From positions 1 to 44,254 of the forward strand of contig NZ_QLIQ01000025.1 of NCBI RefSeq assembly GCF_003428165.1: a stretch of DNA of 44,254 nt, read 5' to 3'. Source of the DNA: Cysteiniphilum litorale (lineage in GTDB: Bacteria > Pseudomonadota > Gammaproteobacteria > Francisellales > Francisellaceae). Made by a program: the position numbers and the translations under genes. The notes under the pieces are model-generated. The model was not told the origin of the DNA. It searched no databases and saw only the letters and a program-made list of their open reading frames with translations. Below are positions 37,209-44,254 of this stretch, piece by piece (position 1 is the first letter of the stretch; each line of letters starts with the position of its first letter).

Positions 37209-37528
37209 CTATCAAGCGATTTAGTGTCTGGGGTGTTGATCTGGATCCAACCAAAGGCAGCGAACAATCAGGTTTTAGACCTGTTTTGGTAATATCACCT
37301 GATGTTATGAATAATCATTTAAACACAGTGATTGTTGCACCAATGACAACTTCATTACGCGGCTGGCCTACACGTGTTCAAATAGAGCATCAAGCAAAAA
37401 CAGGTGAAGTCGCACTTGATCAAATTAGAACAATTGACAAAATCCGTCTGAAAAAGAATATGGGCTTGCTTGAAACTAGATTTCATCGCAATATTTACAG
37501 CGTTCTTGCTGAAATATTTAGTAAATAA
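37196..37528 (+). CDS. mazF: MazF/PemK-type toxin endoribonuclease
   Basis: A 110-residue (or 108 from the ATG at 37202) CcdB/MazF-fold toxin that cuts mRNA at short sequences. Family blocks: RFSVWGVDLDPTKGSEQSGF, RPVLVISPD, VIVAPMTTSLRGWPTRVQI and VALDQIRTIDKIRL. All core elements are intact, in contrast to the relic at 26903. It overlaps mazE and is followed after 37 bases by MITE copy C. Confidence 0.93.
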   Translation: MAMVAIKRFSVWGVDLDPTKGSEQSGFRPVLVISPDVMNNHLNTVIVAPMTTSLRGWPTRVQIEHQAKTGEVALDQIRTIDKIRLKKNMGLLETRFHRNIYSVLAEIFSK

Positions 37529-37572
37529 TCAAGCGCCTGAATGAATGACTTTACTTAATAGATACTGTCTAA

Positions 37573-37750
37573 CTGGAGTTACGGACTTTTTCCATTTCAA
37601 CACCCCACCTCGCAAGCTCGGCACCCCTCTTGCAAAGAGGGGAATATAAAATAACCCTTGCCTAATTCCCCTCTTTGCAAGAGGGGTGGCAGCCGTAGGC
37701 TGACGGGGTGTTTATAAAATCATAGTTTTTTCTAAAGTGCGTAACTCCAG
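37573..37750 (+). mobile_element. MITE, copy C
   Basis: A 178-base element with the best-kept ends: CTGGAGTTACGGACTTT left, and the complement of CTGGAGTTACGCACTTT right. A perfect 7-base duplication TGTCTAA flanks it (37566-37572 and 37751-37757). The interior has the same C/G-rich arms as copies A and B and no ORF. Its right end forms the last codons of mutT on the other strand. The recent-looking ends suggest late insertion. Confidence 0.9.
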
Positions 37751-38136
37751 TGTCTAAGTACATTAATAATCTCTTGATTTGCTTCAGGCATAATTTCGGC
37801 ATTGAGCTTATCAACACTCACCCATTTCCCCTCTTGCCCTTCTTGAGGCGCAATCTCTCCTTGATATTGCATGATCACAAAACAGTGAAGCTCAACGGAT
37901 TTATGTTGATAGTGATGCGCCTTAACCAACAATGGTTCAAACTTCGTGACATCAATGCCAACCTCTTCTTTAAGCTCGCGCTTAAGTGCAGCATGTGGCG
38001 CCTCACTCGCTTCAAGTTTGCCGCCTGGGAACTCCCAAAGTCCGGCTAAATCCTGAGTAGATTTACGCCTAGTTAAAAAAACTTGATTTTTTTGGTCATT
38101 TAATATGACTCCAACAGCAACTTTGATTAAAATCAT
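37732..38136 (-). CDS. mutT: MutT-type NUDIX hydrolase, 3' end made of MITE sequence
   Basis: Probable 8-oxo-dGTP diphosphatase. The 134-residue form has the full Nudix box [20 protein letters not shown] then EVGI, and GLWEFPGGK before it. The start at 38136 ([11 protein letters not shown]) matches the family; 17 more upstream codons are open but not conserved. The last residues WSYAL and the stop come from the terminal repeat of MITE copy C. Without the MITE and one target copy, the frame would read on as QYLLSKVIHSGA and stop. The catalytic part is untouched, so the enzyme probably still works. Confidence 0.9.
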   Translation of the reverse strand: MILIKVAVGVILNDQKNQVFLTRRKSTQDLAGLWEFPGGKLEASEAPHAALKRELKEEVGIDVTKFEPLLVKAHHYQHKSVELHCFVIMQYQGEIAPQEGQEGKWVSVDKLNAEIMPEANQEIINVLRHWSYAL

Positions 38137-38168
38137 CGCTAATGAACAAACACTTAAATAAATCAAAC

Positions 38169-38306
38169 ATGTCGCATAGCTTAACAAAGCAATTTCTAAT
38201 TGCCATGCCTAATTTGCAAGATAATGCATTTGAACGTTCTGTCATTGTCATGTACGAAGATAATGATAAGGGTGCCATGAGCTTTATGGGATTTGGTCAT
38301 GCTTAA
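38169..38306 (+). pseudogene. yqgE: YqgE (AlgH, UPF0301) relic with internal deletion
   Basis: A 45-codon frame. Its first 36 residues ([20 protein letters not shown], then [14 protein letters not shown]) match the start of YqgE proteins, and its last residues (FMGFGHA) resemble their C-terminal end. About 140 central residues are missing. The frame stays open and its stop overlaps the ruvX start, as in the normal yqgE-ruvX operon, so the deletion kept coupling. It cannot form the YqgE fold. Divergent from mutT by about 30 bases. Confidence 0.75.
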
Positions 38307-38709
38307 ATTAATCGGACTTGATTATGGCAAGTCACGCATAGGGATTGCCAGTGGGCAGATGATTACTAAAACTGCTACACCCATTGCAACCATTGCCGCC
38401 AAACAAGGCGAACCTGAATGGCATGAGCTTGATAAGATTATTAAACAATGGCGCCCTAGTGATATTATTGTGGGACTTCCGATTGATGCTAAAGATCAAG
38501 AAACGAAGATCACTGAAGAAGCACGTGCCTTTGCACAAAAGGTTGAGCTTAGATATCAAAAGCCCGTGCATTTAATCTCAGAAACCTTCTCAACGCGTGA
38601 GGCGCGTTGGCGCCTAGAGGAAGTACAAAACAAATCTAACCGCCACCTTAAAGTCGATGCATTTGCCGCTTGTGTTATTTTGGAGACTTGGATGAACGAG
38701 CAGAGTTAA
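38299..38709 (+). CDS. ruvX: Holliday junction resolvase-like protein RuvX (YqgF)
   Basis: A 136-residue RNase H-fold protein linked to 16S rRNA 5' processing and possibly recombination. Blocks: [14 protein letters not shown] with the first Asp, [22 protein letters not shown], and [15 protein letters not shown] with the last Asp. The ATG at 38299 overlaps the yqgE relic stop by eight bases; a TTG two codons earlier is less likely. Confidence 0.94.
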   Translation: MLKLIGLDYGKSRIGIASGQMITKTATPIATIAAKQGEPEWHELDKIIKQWRPSDIIVGLPIDAKDQETKITEEARAFAQKVELRYQKPVHLISETFSTREARWRLEEVQNKSNRHLKVDAFAACVILETWMNEQS

Positions 38710-38773
38710 ATCACTTACAGCAAGTTTATTTCTGATCTATACTGTTGAGCATATCTACAACATGGAGTTTAGT

Positions 38774-39601
38774 GTGACGATTTATAGCTTTCTCTCACAT
38801 CACTTAATTATTGGCTCAATACAAAGCATCGCTATTGCGCTATTGATGTATTTTTTATATCGGTTTTTGCGGTGGTATTTTACACGGAAAATTGATAACA
38901 CAACCAAGCTTAAACGCAAGCTTTCCCGCCTCCGTTATCTATTGATTGCCATTTTTGTCTTTTGCTTGGTTAAAATATGGATCAGTGATTTTAGTCACAT
39001 TCTCACAGCATTAGGCTTGGTCGGTGCGGGTTTAGTGGTTGCCAATAAAGAAACCATTATGAATTTTATTGGCTCGTTTATTATCATGTGGCGCGATCTT
39101 TTTAGTGAGGGGGATTATATCGAAGTGCAAGGTCAAGAAGGGTATGTCTATCGCTTGGGACCTTTATATTACACATTAGCCGAATACCCGCCAAGTGACA
39201 AAAAGACCAAGGGCAAATACATTCGCATCCCGAATGCAACCGCCATTACTGGCATTATTATCAACTACTCACAACCTGCGGTTCCTTTTAAAGGTAAAAT
39301 TCAATTTAAAGTGACTTATCAACAATATACACATCTTAAGATCACCGAGTTGAAAACCACGCTAGATAAAGAGCTTACTAACTATCTTAAGACACTGAAT
39401 AAGTCACAATTAAACACACTGACATCAACAACAGTTAGTCTTTATGAGCAGCCGGATATTGATAAACCAGAGCTTATTGATATCACTATTAGTTATCAAT
39501 GTTTATTTGAACATAAAAAATCACTGTCAACGCTCCTTAATACTTCTTTATTGCAAGCATTGACAGAAACTGATCAACGCAAAAGCATGTCAAAAGAATA
39601 G
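38774..39601 (+). CDS. MscS-family mechanosensitive channel protein
   Basis: A 275-residue protein with two or three N-terminal helices and the MscS pore region ILTALGLVGAGLVVANKETI, then MNFIGSFIIMWRDLFSEGD and a beta domain (YIEVQGQEGYVYRLGPL). Members relieve osmotic downshock. A GTG start at 38774 is preferred because GGAG lies six bases ahead; the ATG at 38762 has no ribosome site. It meets the aminotransferase gene tail to tail, 15 bases apart. Confidence 0.85.
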   Translation: MTIYSFLSHHLIIGSIQSIAIALLMYFLYRFLRWYFTRKIDNTTKLKRKLSRLRYLLIAIFVFCLVKIWISDFSHILTALGLVGAGLVVANKETIMNFIGSFIIMWRDLFSEGDYIEVQGQEGYVYRLGPLYYTLAEYPPSDKKTKGKYIRIPNATAITGIIINYSQPAVPFKGKIQFKVTYQQYTHLKITELKTTLDKELTNYLKTLNKSQLNTLTSTTVSLYEQPDIDKPELIDITISYQCLFEHKKSLSTLLNTSLLQALTETDQRKSMSKE

Positions 39602-39616
39602 CCAAGCCAATAATAA

Positions 39617-40855
39617 CTAAACAGCTTCCCTCAACATCTGTTGTATTCTATCCAAGCCAAGCTTAATTTCCTCAAAGCTTGGTCCAAAGCTTAAACGCAC
39701 ATATTTCTTTAAACGCGTATTTACGACTTTGCGACGTTGACCGGGGTTGACATCAAAGAACTCACCTGGCACACAGATCACTTTGTATTGTAATAAAGCT
39801 TTGAAAAATTTCATGCCATCAGCAAGACTCTCTGGCAGGTTCTCCAAAGAGGCAAAGCAGTAAAAACCACCCTCTGGCACTCTTGATAACACAAAGCCCA
39901 TTTCCTTAAGACGTGATACCATGTAATCACGTTTTTTAACAAACTCACTCTGAATCGAATCCGCTTCTTGATCAGCATGTTTAAGATCCAACAATGGCAC
40001 AACGGCCTTTTGTATCGCGTGTACCGCGCCACCGTCTAAAAATGACCCAGCTGAAGCAATACCCTCAATGACTTCTTTTGGACCCAATGTCCATGAAATA
40101 CGTAATCCTGGATATCGCCAGTTTTTGGTCAACCCATCGACAATGAGAATATTGTCTTTTTCTACATCTTTGATATATGCAGCAGCACTTAATGTTTTTT
40201 GATTTTGATCATATAAATAATGTGAATAAAACTCATCAAAAATCATCGCACAACCAATCTTTTTTGCTGAATCAATCAATTGTTTTAACTCATCACCAAT
40301 AATGATCTGTCCTGTTGGATTACATGGATTAGATAACAGCATTGCCCCCAAGCCCATATTAATCATTGCTTTTTCCATCTCATTAACATCAGGCTTAAAA
40401 CCATCAGCAATGCGATAAGAAACCGGCATCGACACAAAGCCACCAAAGACATTTAATAACTCTTCGTAAGCAGTGTAATCTGGCAGGAAATGCCCAAGAT
40501 TAATATTATTCATCGTCGCAGCGATCCGACAAAGCGCTGAGCGACCGCCCGACGAAATGGCGACATTTTCGTAAGTATATTGTGATTTTTTATCAAAGCG
40601 ATAACGCTGGTTATATAGCTCAGCCACTGCTTTTCTAAGCTCAACATCACCTGCGACAGGGCTATACTCAGCTGAAATTTGATCTAATGAAATATCTTTT
40701 AAACGCGCAGGACTCTCTGGCATATCTCCGGTTTCAGGTGCGCCCTGCCCTAAATTAGACCACTCAGGATTACCATAATAAAAACCATGCGCTTGCGCCT
40801 TGGACATAACATAAATCACTCCAGTTTTCGGGACTTTTTTAAAACTGCTTTCCAT
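39617..40855 (-). CDS. Class I/II PLP-dependent aminotransferase
   Basis: A 412-residue fold-type I aminotransferase. Visible: LSNPCNPTGQII with the substrate-binding Asn, MIFDEFYSHYLYD, the PLP lysine in DGLTKNWRYPGLRISW, and the C-terminal Arg in YVRLSFG. Substrate not evident. It begins immediately at the glpD stop (TAAATG), with its ribosome site inside the end of glpD, so the two are coupled although a metabolic link is not obvious. Confidence 0.85.
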   Translation of the reverse strand: MESSFKKVPKTGVIYVMSKAQAHGFYYGNPEWSNLGQGAPETGDMPESPARLKDISLDQISAEYSPVAGDVELRKAVAELYNQRYRFDKKSQYTYENVAISSGGRSALCRIAATMNNINLGHFLPDYTAYEELLNVFGGFVSMPVSYRIADGFKPDVNEMEKAMINMGLGAMLLSNPCNPTGQIIIGDELKQLIDSAKKIGCAMIFDEFYSHYLYDQNQKTLSAAAYIKDVEKDNILIVDGLTKNWRYPGLRISWTLGPKEVIEGIASAGSFLDGGAVHAIQKAVVPLLDLKHADQEADSIQSEFVKKRDYMVSRLKEMGFVLSRVPEGGFYCFASLENLPESLADGMKFFKALLQYKVICVPGEFFDVNPGQRRKVVNTRLKKYVRLSFGPSFEEIKLGLDRIQQMLREAV

Positions 40856-42436
40856 TTAATTTCCTTTGTTTAAATGCTTTTCTAACCATTGTGTCAATTG
40901 CGCTACTTCATCTTTTTTCAGCCATAACCCAAGCTTACTGCGACGCCATAATAATGCATCAATATCACGCACCCATTCATGTTCAATCAAATATTCAACC
41001 TCTTTTTGGTAAAGGTTATAACCAAAACATATACCTAGATCATCATAGGATGTTGCATCTTTTAACACATCAATACTTTGCATACCATATGATGATGCCA
41101 AGCGATAACTGTGTTTGTCTTGAAGCCATGGATAAGCGGCATTTAGCTTCATCAAAATCTCAGCAAATGAGCTTGCCTCACCGCCTGGTGTTGCCACTTT
41201 ATCCGTTGTACACGCCCTCATTTCTGGGAAAAAAGGAATTAACTTATCAACAACATGTTTGGATAAAGTGCGATACGTCGTAATCTTACCACCAAAGATT
41301 GATAATACCGGTAATTCACCCTGATCATCTTCAAGCTCTAGATGATATTCACGCGTGATTTTAGACGGATCCTTAGCATGATCATCATACAATGGACGCA
41401 CACCAGCATAGCTCCAAATAATATCTTTTGGTGCAATTTTGCTTTTGAAATAACCATTGATCAGTTGACACAAATAATCAGTTTCTTCCTGACTAATGGC
41501 AATATCGCGTGGATCACCTTGATAATTAACATCCGTCGTGCCAATCAAGGTAAATTCATTATCATGTTCACTGGTGAAACCATATGGTAGCGCAAAGACA
41601 ATCCGACCATCGGCATTTTGCAGGATATAGGCATGATCACCCTCGTACAACTTAGGCACGACAATATGACTGCCTTTGATCAGGCGCACTGCCGATTTAG
41701 AACTCGTTTCTAACACGTCATGAATAACATCCGCAACCCAAGGTCCTGCGGCATTAACAACGGCTTTAGCAAGCACAATTACTTCATCACCTTTGTCATT
41801 TACAAGTTTCGCTTGCCAGCTATTTTCTGCCTTCTTCACCTCTTTTAGCTTTTTCACCTTTTTCACCTCGACACATTGATATGGCATCAAGATTTTAGCG
41901 CCATGCGCTTTGGCCTGTTGTGCATTAAGCATCGTCATGCGCGCATCATCAATTCGACAATCAGAATAGGCAAAACCAACACTGAAATCATCAATCAGAT
42001 TCTCACCTTCTAACGTGTTCACTAATGATATCTTTTGCGACTTTTTCAATGACATCTTACCCGCGAGAAAATCATATAAAAACATACCAATACGAATCAT
42101 CCACACCGGACGCAAGTGCCTGGCATGCGGCAAAACAAAACGCAAAGGGTGGATAATGTGTGGCGCTTTCTTGAGTAATACTTCACGCTCTTTTAAGGCC
42201 TCTTTGACGAGCTTAAACTCATACTGTTCTAGATAACGTAACCCGCCATGCACAAGCTTACTACTGGCCGATGATGTCGCTGAAGCAAAGTCTTTTGCTT
42301 CACATAATGTAACATCTAAACCTCTTAATGCGGCATCAACAGCCACCCCTGTACCATTAACCCCGCCACCGATTACCAAAATATCGGTATGAATAACATT
42401 CTTTTCCTGCTTTTCTTGCTTTTCTTGTGCTTGCAT
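40856..42436 (-). CDS. glpD: Aerobic glycerol-3-phosphate dehydrogenase
   Basis: A 526-residue FAD enzyme oxidising glycerol-3-phosphate to DHAP and passing electrons to quinone at the membrane. The FAD-binding start is DILVIGGGVNGTGVAVDAAL, followed by ASSKLVHGGLRYLEQYEF; later AVVNAAGPWVADVI and SIFGGKITTYRTLSKHV are typical. Two Lys/Glu-rich stretches look like small in-frame repeat expansions: QEKQEKQEK at the N-terminus and KVKKLKEVKKAE near residue 195. No glpF, glpK or regulator is adjacent. It heads a two-gene unit with the aminotransferase. Confidence 0.95.
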   Translation of the reverse strand: MQAQEKQEKQEKNVIHTDILVIGGGVNGTGVAVDAALRGLDVTLCEAKDFASATSSASSKLVHGGLRYLEQYEFKLVKEALKEREVLLKKAPHIIHPLRFVLPHARHLRPVWMIRIGMFLYDFLAGKMSLKKSQKISLVNTLEGENLIDDFSVGFAYSDCRIDDARMTMLNAQQAKAHGAKILMPYQCVEVKKVKKLKEVKKAENSWQAKLVNDKGDEVIVLAKAVVNAAGPWVADVIHDVLETSSKSAVRLIKGSHIVVPKLYEGDHAYILQNADGRIVFALPYGFTSEHDNEFTLIGTTDVNYQGDPRDIAISQEETDYLCQLINGYFKSKIAPKDIIWSYAGVRPLYDDHAKDPSKITREYHLELEDDQGELPVLSIFGGKITTYRTLSKHVVDKLIPFFPEMRACTTDKVATPGGEASSFAEILMKLNAAYPWLQDKHSYRLASSYGMQSIDVLKDATSYDDLGICFGYNLYQKEVEYLIEHEWVRDIDALLWRRSKLGLWLKKDEVAQLTQWLEKHLNKGN

Positions 42437-42662
42437 GACTTTATTTTCACCGTTTAGGTTGAATACGCAGTTTGCTATTGTATACTCACCACGGTCTATT
42501 TTACAGCCTTTATTGCTTTAAGCCTAAGCCCGCACACCCTTCTGCACAATCATTTACAAACGGGATATAATTGTATCAACTTTGCTAAACCTTGCTAAAA
42601 TTTTGTTATACTGTGCACGGTCATAGTCACTGGGAAATTGTGAGCAGGATTAAGTAGGAAGA

Positions 42663-43868
42663 ATGATGAAAAACTCAAAACAGCGTTATTCAATCTGGAT
42701 GCTATGTATTTTTATAAGTGCTTGCATCGTGCTGGTTATCCAAAGCACACTGATGATTAAAAGCTTATATAAAGATGTCATCGATCAAAAACATCATTAT
42801 CGCGTGATTAAAGATTTAATCGCTATCCGTGACGCCATGGTAAAGCTCGATGCCAGTGAGCTTGAGCTTGCCATTCAAACTTATGAACAAATTACTCGAA
42901 ACTCAGTATCTATTGAAGCACATTCGCATATCAGTGATCACCCAGAGCTACATACCTATGATCAGATGATTGAGTATTTTAAAGCACACAAACAACTCTC
43001 CTTTGATCAATACTATCCAAATGCTGATAAATGGGTATTTTTCAACTTCAAGCCCCACAACCCTTGGATTGATCCAGTGGTTATCATTGCCATTATATTG
43101 CGTTTTATTTTTATGTTTATGATCATTTATTTAATTATCTATAGCGGCTTAAAACTATTTAGACAATCCATTTATGAACTTGGCAATGGTAATAACAACA
43201 GATCATTCCTTGGCAAAACCAAGCACGCCTTAGAGCAAAAAGTCAAAGACCTTATCGCTGAGCGAACCATGATTCTTGCCACTCTTTTTCATGATATCAA
43301 AACACCGCTAGCGCGCGCCAAAGTACGTTTACAAACAGAGTATGAGCTTGATCAAGTGCCGGCTGATTTAGATGAGATTGATGAGCTTATTAAAGCTACT
43401 GTGAGTTACTATCAAGAAAGCACCCAAGATACGAGCTTTAAGATCAATACGATTTTCATGCGCCTTAAACAGCAACACCCTCAAAAAATCAGCATCAACA
43501 CAACACAAGACTATATTGTGCACGGCAATGAGACGCTACTCTATCGCGCCTTTAGCAATATCACCAATAACGCGATTAAATATGCCAAGCATTGCAGCAT
43601 TGACTGTGATGTAGTACAAAACAGGTTAGTGATACGTTTTCAAGACACAGGACCTGGTGTCCCTCAAGATAAAATCGATAAGCTTTTTCTCGCACACTAT
43701 AAAAACTTACATAGCGAGCAAAACAGTCAAGGACACGGTTTGGGGCTTACCATTTGCAAGAAAATTATTGAACTACATAAAGGTGAAATCTCGGCAACAT
43801 CTAATGAGCAAGGTCTATGTATTGCGGTGAAATTAATTGCCACTGAAGAAAATACTTCACCTTTATAA
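42663..43868 (+). CDS. Orphan sensor histidine kinase
   Basis: A 401-residue membrane kinase. Helix 1 is near residues 12-33, a periplasmic domain of about 105 residues follows, and helix 2 is near 140-167. The H-box is FHDIKTPLARAK with phospho-acceptor His210, then the N-box ITNNAIKYA, G1 DTGPGVP and G2 GHGLGLTICKK. The layout is EnvZ-like. No response regulator is next to it in the window; downstream is the broken ATPase gene. GTAGGAAG precedes two adjacent ATGs; the second (42666) has the better spacing. The 226-base gap before it shows no other feature. Confidence 0.9.
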   Translation: MMKNSKQRYSIWMLCIFISACIVLVIQSTLMIKSLYKDVIDQKHHYRVIKDLIAIRDAMVKLDASELELAIQTYEQITRNSVSIEAHSHISDHPELHTYDQMIEYFKAHKQLSFDQYYPNADKWVFFNFKPHNPWIDPVVIIAIILRFIFMFMIIYLIIYSGLKLFRQSIYELGNGNNNRSFLGKTKHALEQKVKDLIAERTMILATLFHDIKTPLARAKVRLQTEYELDQVPADLDEIDELIKATVSYYQESTQDTSFKINTIFMRLKQQHPQKISINTTQDYIVHGNETLLYRAFSNITNNAIKYAKHCSIDCDVVQNRLVIRFQDTGPGVPQDKIDKLFLAHYKNLHSEQNSQGHGLGLTICKKIIELHKGEISATSNEQGLCIAVKLIATEENTSPL

Positions 43869-43920
43869 AGGGCATTTGCTACACTACTGAATAAGCTCCA
43901 AGCACCTGATGTTGTGTCTT

Positions 43921-44130
43921 ATGACCAGACCTTACAAACAATTGCCTATTGGCTATTCAACGCTCCAAGAAATCAGAGAGAATAATGCGATCTACATTGA
44001 TAAAACAAAGCATATTGCCAACTTGGTAAGCTCTGGAAAATACTATTTTTTATCGCGTCCACGCCGCTTTGGCAAAAGTCTGACAATTAATACATTGAAA
44101 GCACTTTTTGAAGGAAATAAATCATTGTAG
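43921..44130 (+). pseudogene. AAA-ATPase-like / PD-(D/E)XK protein, N-terminal fragment cut by an insertion
   Basis: The 69 residues match the opening of the AAA-ATPase-like (PF09820) proteins that carry a C-terminal DUF1703 nuclease-like domain: YKQLPIGYSTLQEIRENNAI, YIDKTKHIANLV, and the Walker-type FLSRPRRFGKSLTINTL. In full members the chain goes on for 400-500 residues after LFEGNK. Here it stops at TTG TAG, at the edge of what looks like an insertion sequence. The rest may lie beyond the right edge. Family call by recall. Confidence 0.75.
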
Positions 44131-44254
44131 GACTTACGCATTGATGACAGCGTGATTATGTGCTAGTTCCCCTGTATACTTACCAAAAATGGATGTTGAT
44201 AGGCTTTAACCAAGCATGACAAGAGCAATAACACGACCACCAACAGCTCAATGT
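44128..44254 (-). mobile_element. Putative insertion-sequence end, partial
   Basis: The sequence after the ATPase break begins TAGGACTTACGCA, which resembles IS terminal repeats. On the minus strand a frame comes in from the right edge (44252 to 44163), ending LVKAYQHPFLVSIQGN and a stop, about 35 bases inside the presumed IS end. That is the spacing expected for the 3' end of a transposase gene. Only 29 residues are seen, so no IS family can be named. Confidence 0.45.

Overview
The window looks like the chromosome of a low-GC gammaproteobacterium. Evidence: aroK-aroB with a type IV pilin nearby, gamma-type IspB, DarP (YjgA), YcgN, YihG-like acyltransferase, RuvX with a yqgE relic in front of it, ComEC and ComF, and a metG with fused tRNA-binding domain. 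Codon use is A/T-rich and even throughout. A relative of the Francisella / Fastidiosibacteraceae branch is my best guess, but this is inference without a database. There is no rRNA, CRISPR array or prophage. Both edges carry broken genes: a RelA/SpoT-domain fragment on the left, and an AAA-ATPase-like fragment cut by what looks like an insertion sequence on the right.

Layout. 1-2.4 kb: RelA/SpoT fragment, tRNA-Leu, then aroK-aroB (shikimate pathway, minus strand). 2.6-5.3 kb: a DUF2062 membrane protein, an intergenic stretch full of palindromic repeats and a MITE, then an O-antigen-ligase-type glycosyltransferase meeting a type IV pilin tail to tail. 5.5-10 kb: rubredoxin overlapping a PLP-dependent desulfhydrase/deaminase-type gene that has no normal start codon, a YihG-like acyltransferase, a second MITE copy, and ComEC. 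10.2-15.0 kb: a four-gene operon that reads as a lysine catabolic pathway (saccharopine/lysine dehydrogenase family, ALDH7-type semialdehyde dehydrogenase, class III aminotransferase, DUF1338/HglS-type 2-oxoadipate dioxygenase). 15.2-18.1 kb: tRNA-Arg, tRNA-Gly, a polyamine-type binding protein, glyA. 18.2-22.8 kb: darP, a retropepsin-like protease, a HigBA toxin-antitoxin pair, metG, a TRIC-type channel.

22.8-29.7 kb: a 36-codon small ORF, comF, udk, an aldehyde dehydrogenase with a TauE/SafE permease, a decayed mazEF locus, infA, and a carA-dut-pgsA run. 29.8-36.8 kb: a POT-type transporter with an altered coupling motif, a tiny membrane protein, a FUSC protein, a diverged NSS-like membrane protein, ispB, ycgN, a D-threonine-aldolase-family enzyme. 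36.9-38.7 kb: an intact mazEF with operator-like palindrome, a third MITE copy that supplies the 3' end of mutT, a gutted yqgE and intact ruvX. 38.8-44.2 kb: MscS channel, glpD-aminotransferase operon, an orphan sensor kinase, and the interrupted ATPase gene.

Themes. DNA uptake and pili recur (pilin with adjacent ligase, ComEC, ComF). The genome is also being worn down and rearranged: a mobile MITE family with 7-bp target duplications, three toxin-antitoxin loci in different states, internal deletions in mazF and yqgE, and edge genes broken by insertion. The most interesting points are the MITE family and its effect on mutT, the compact lysine-to-2-hydroxyglutarate operon, the UAAUC stop/start overlap, the yqgE relic, and the pilin-ligase pair.
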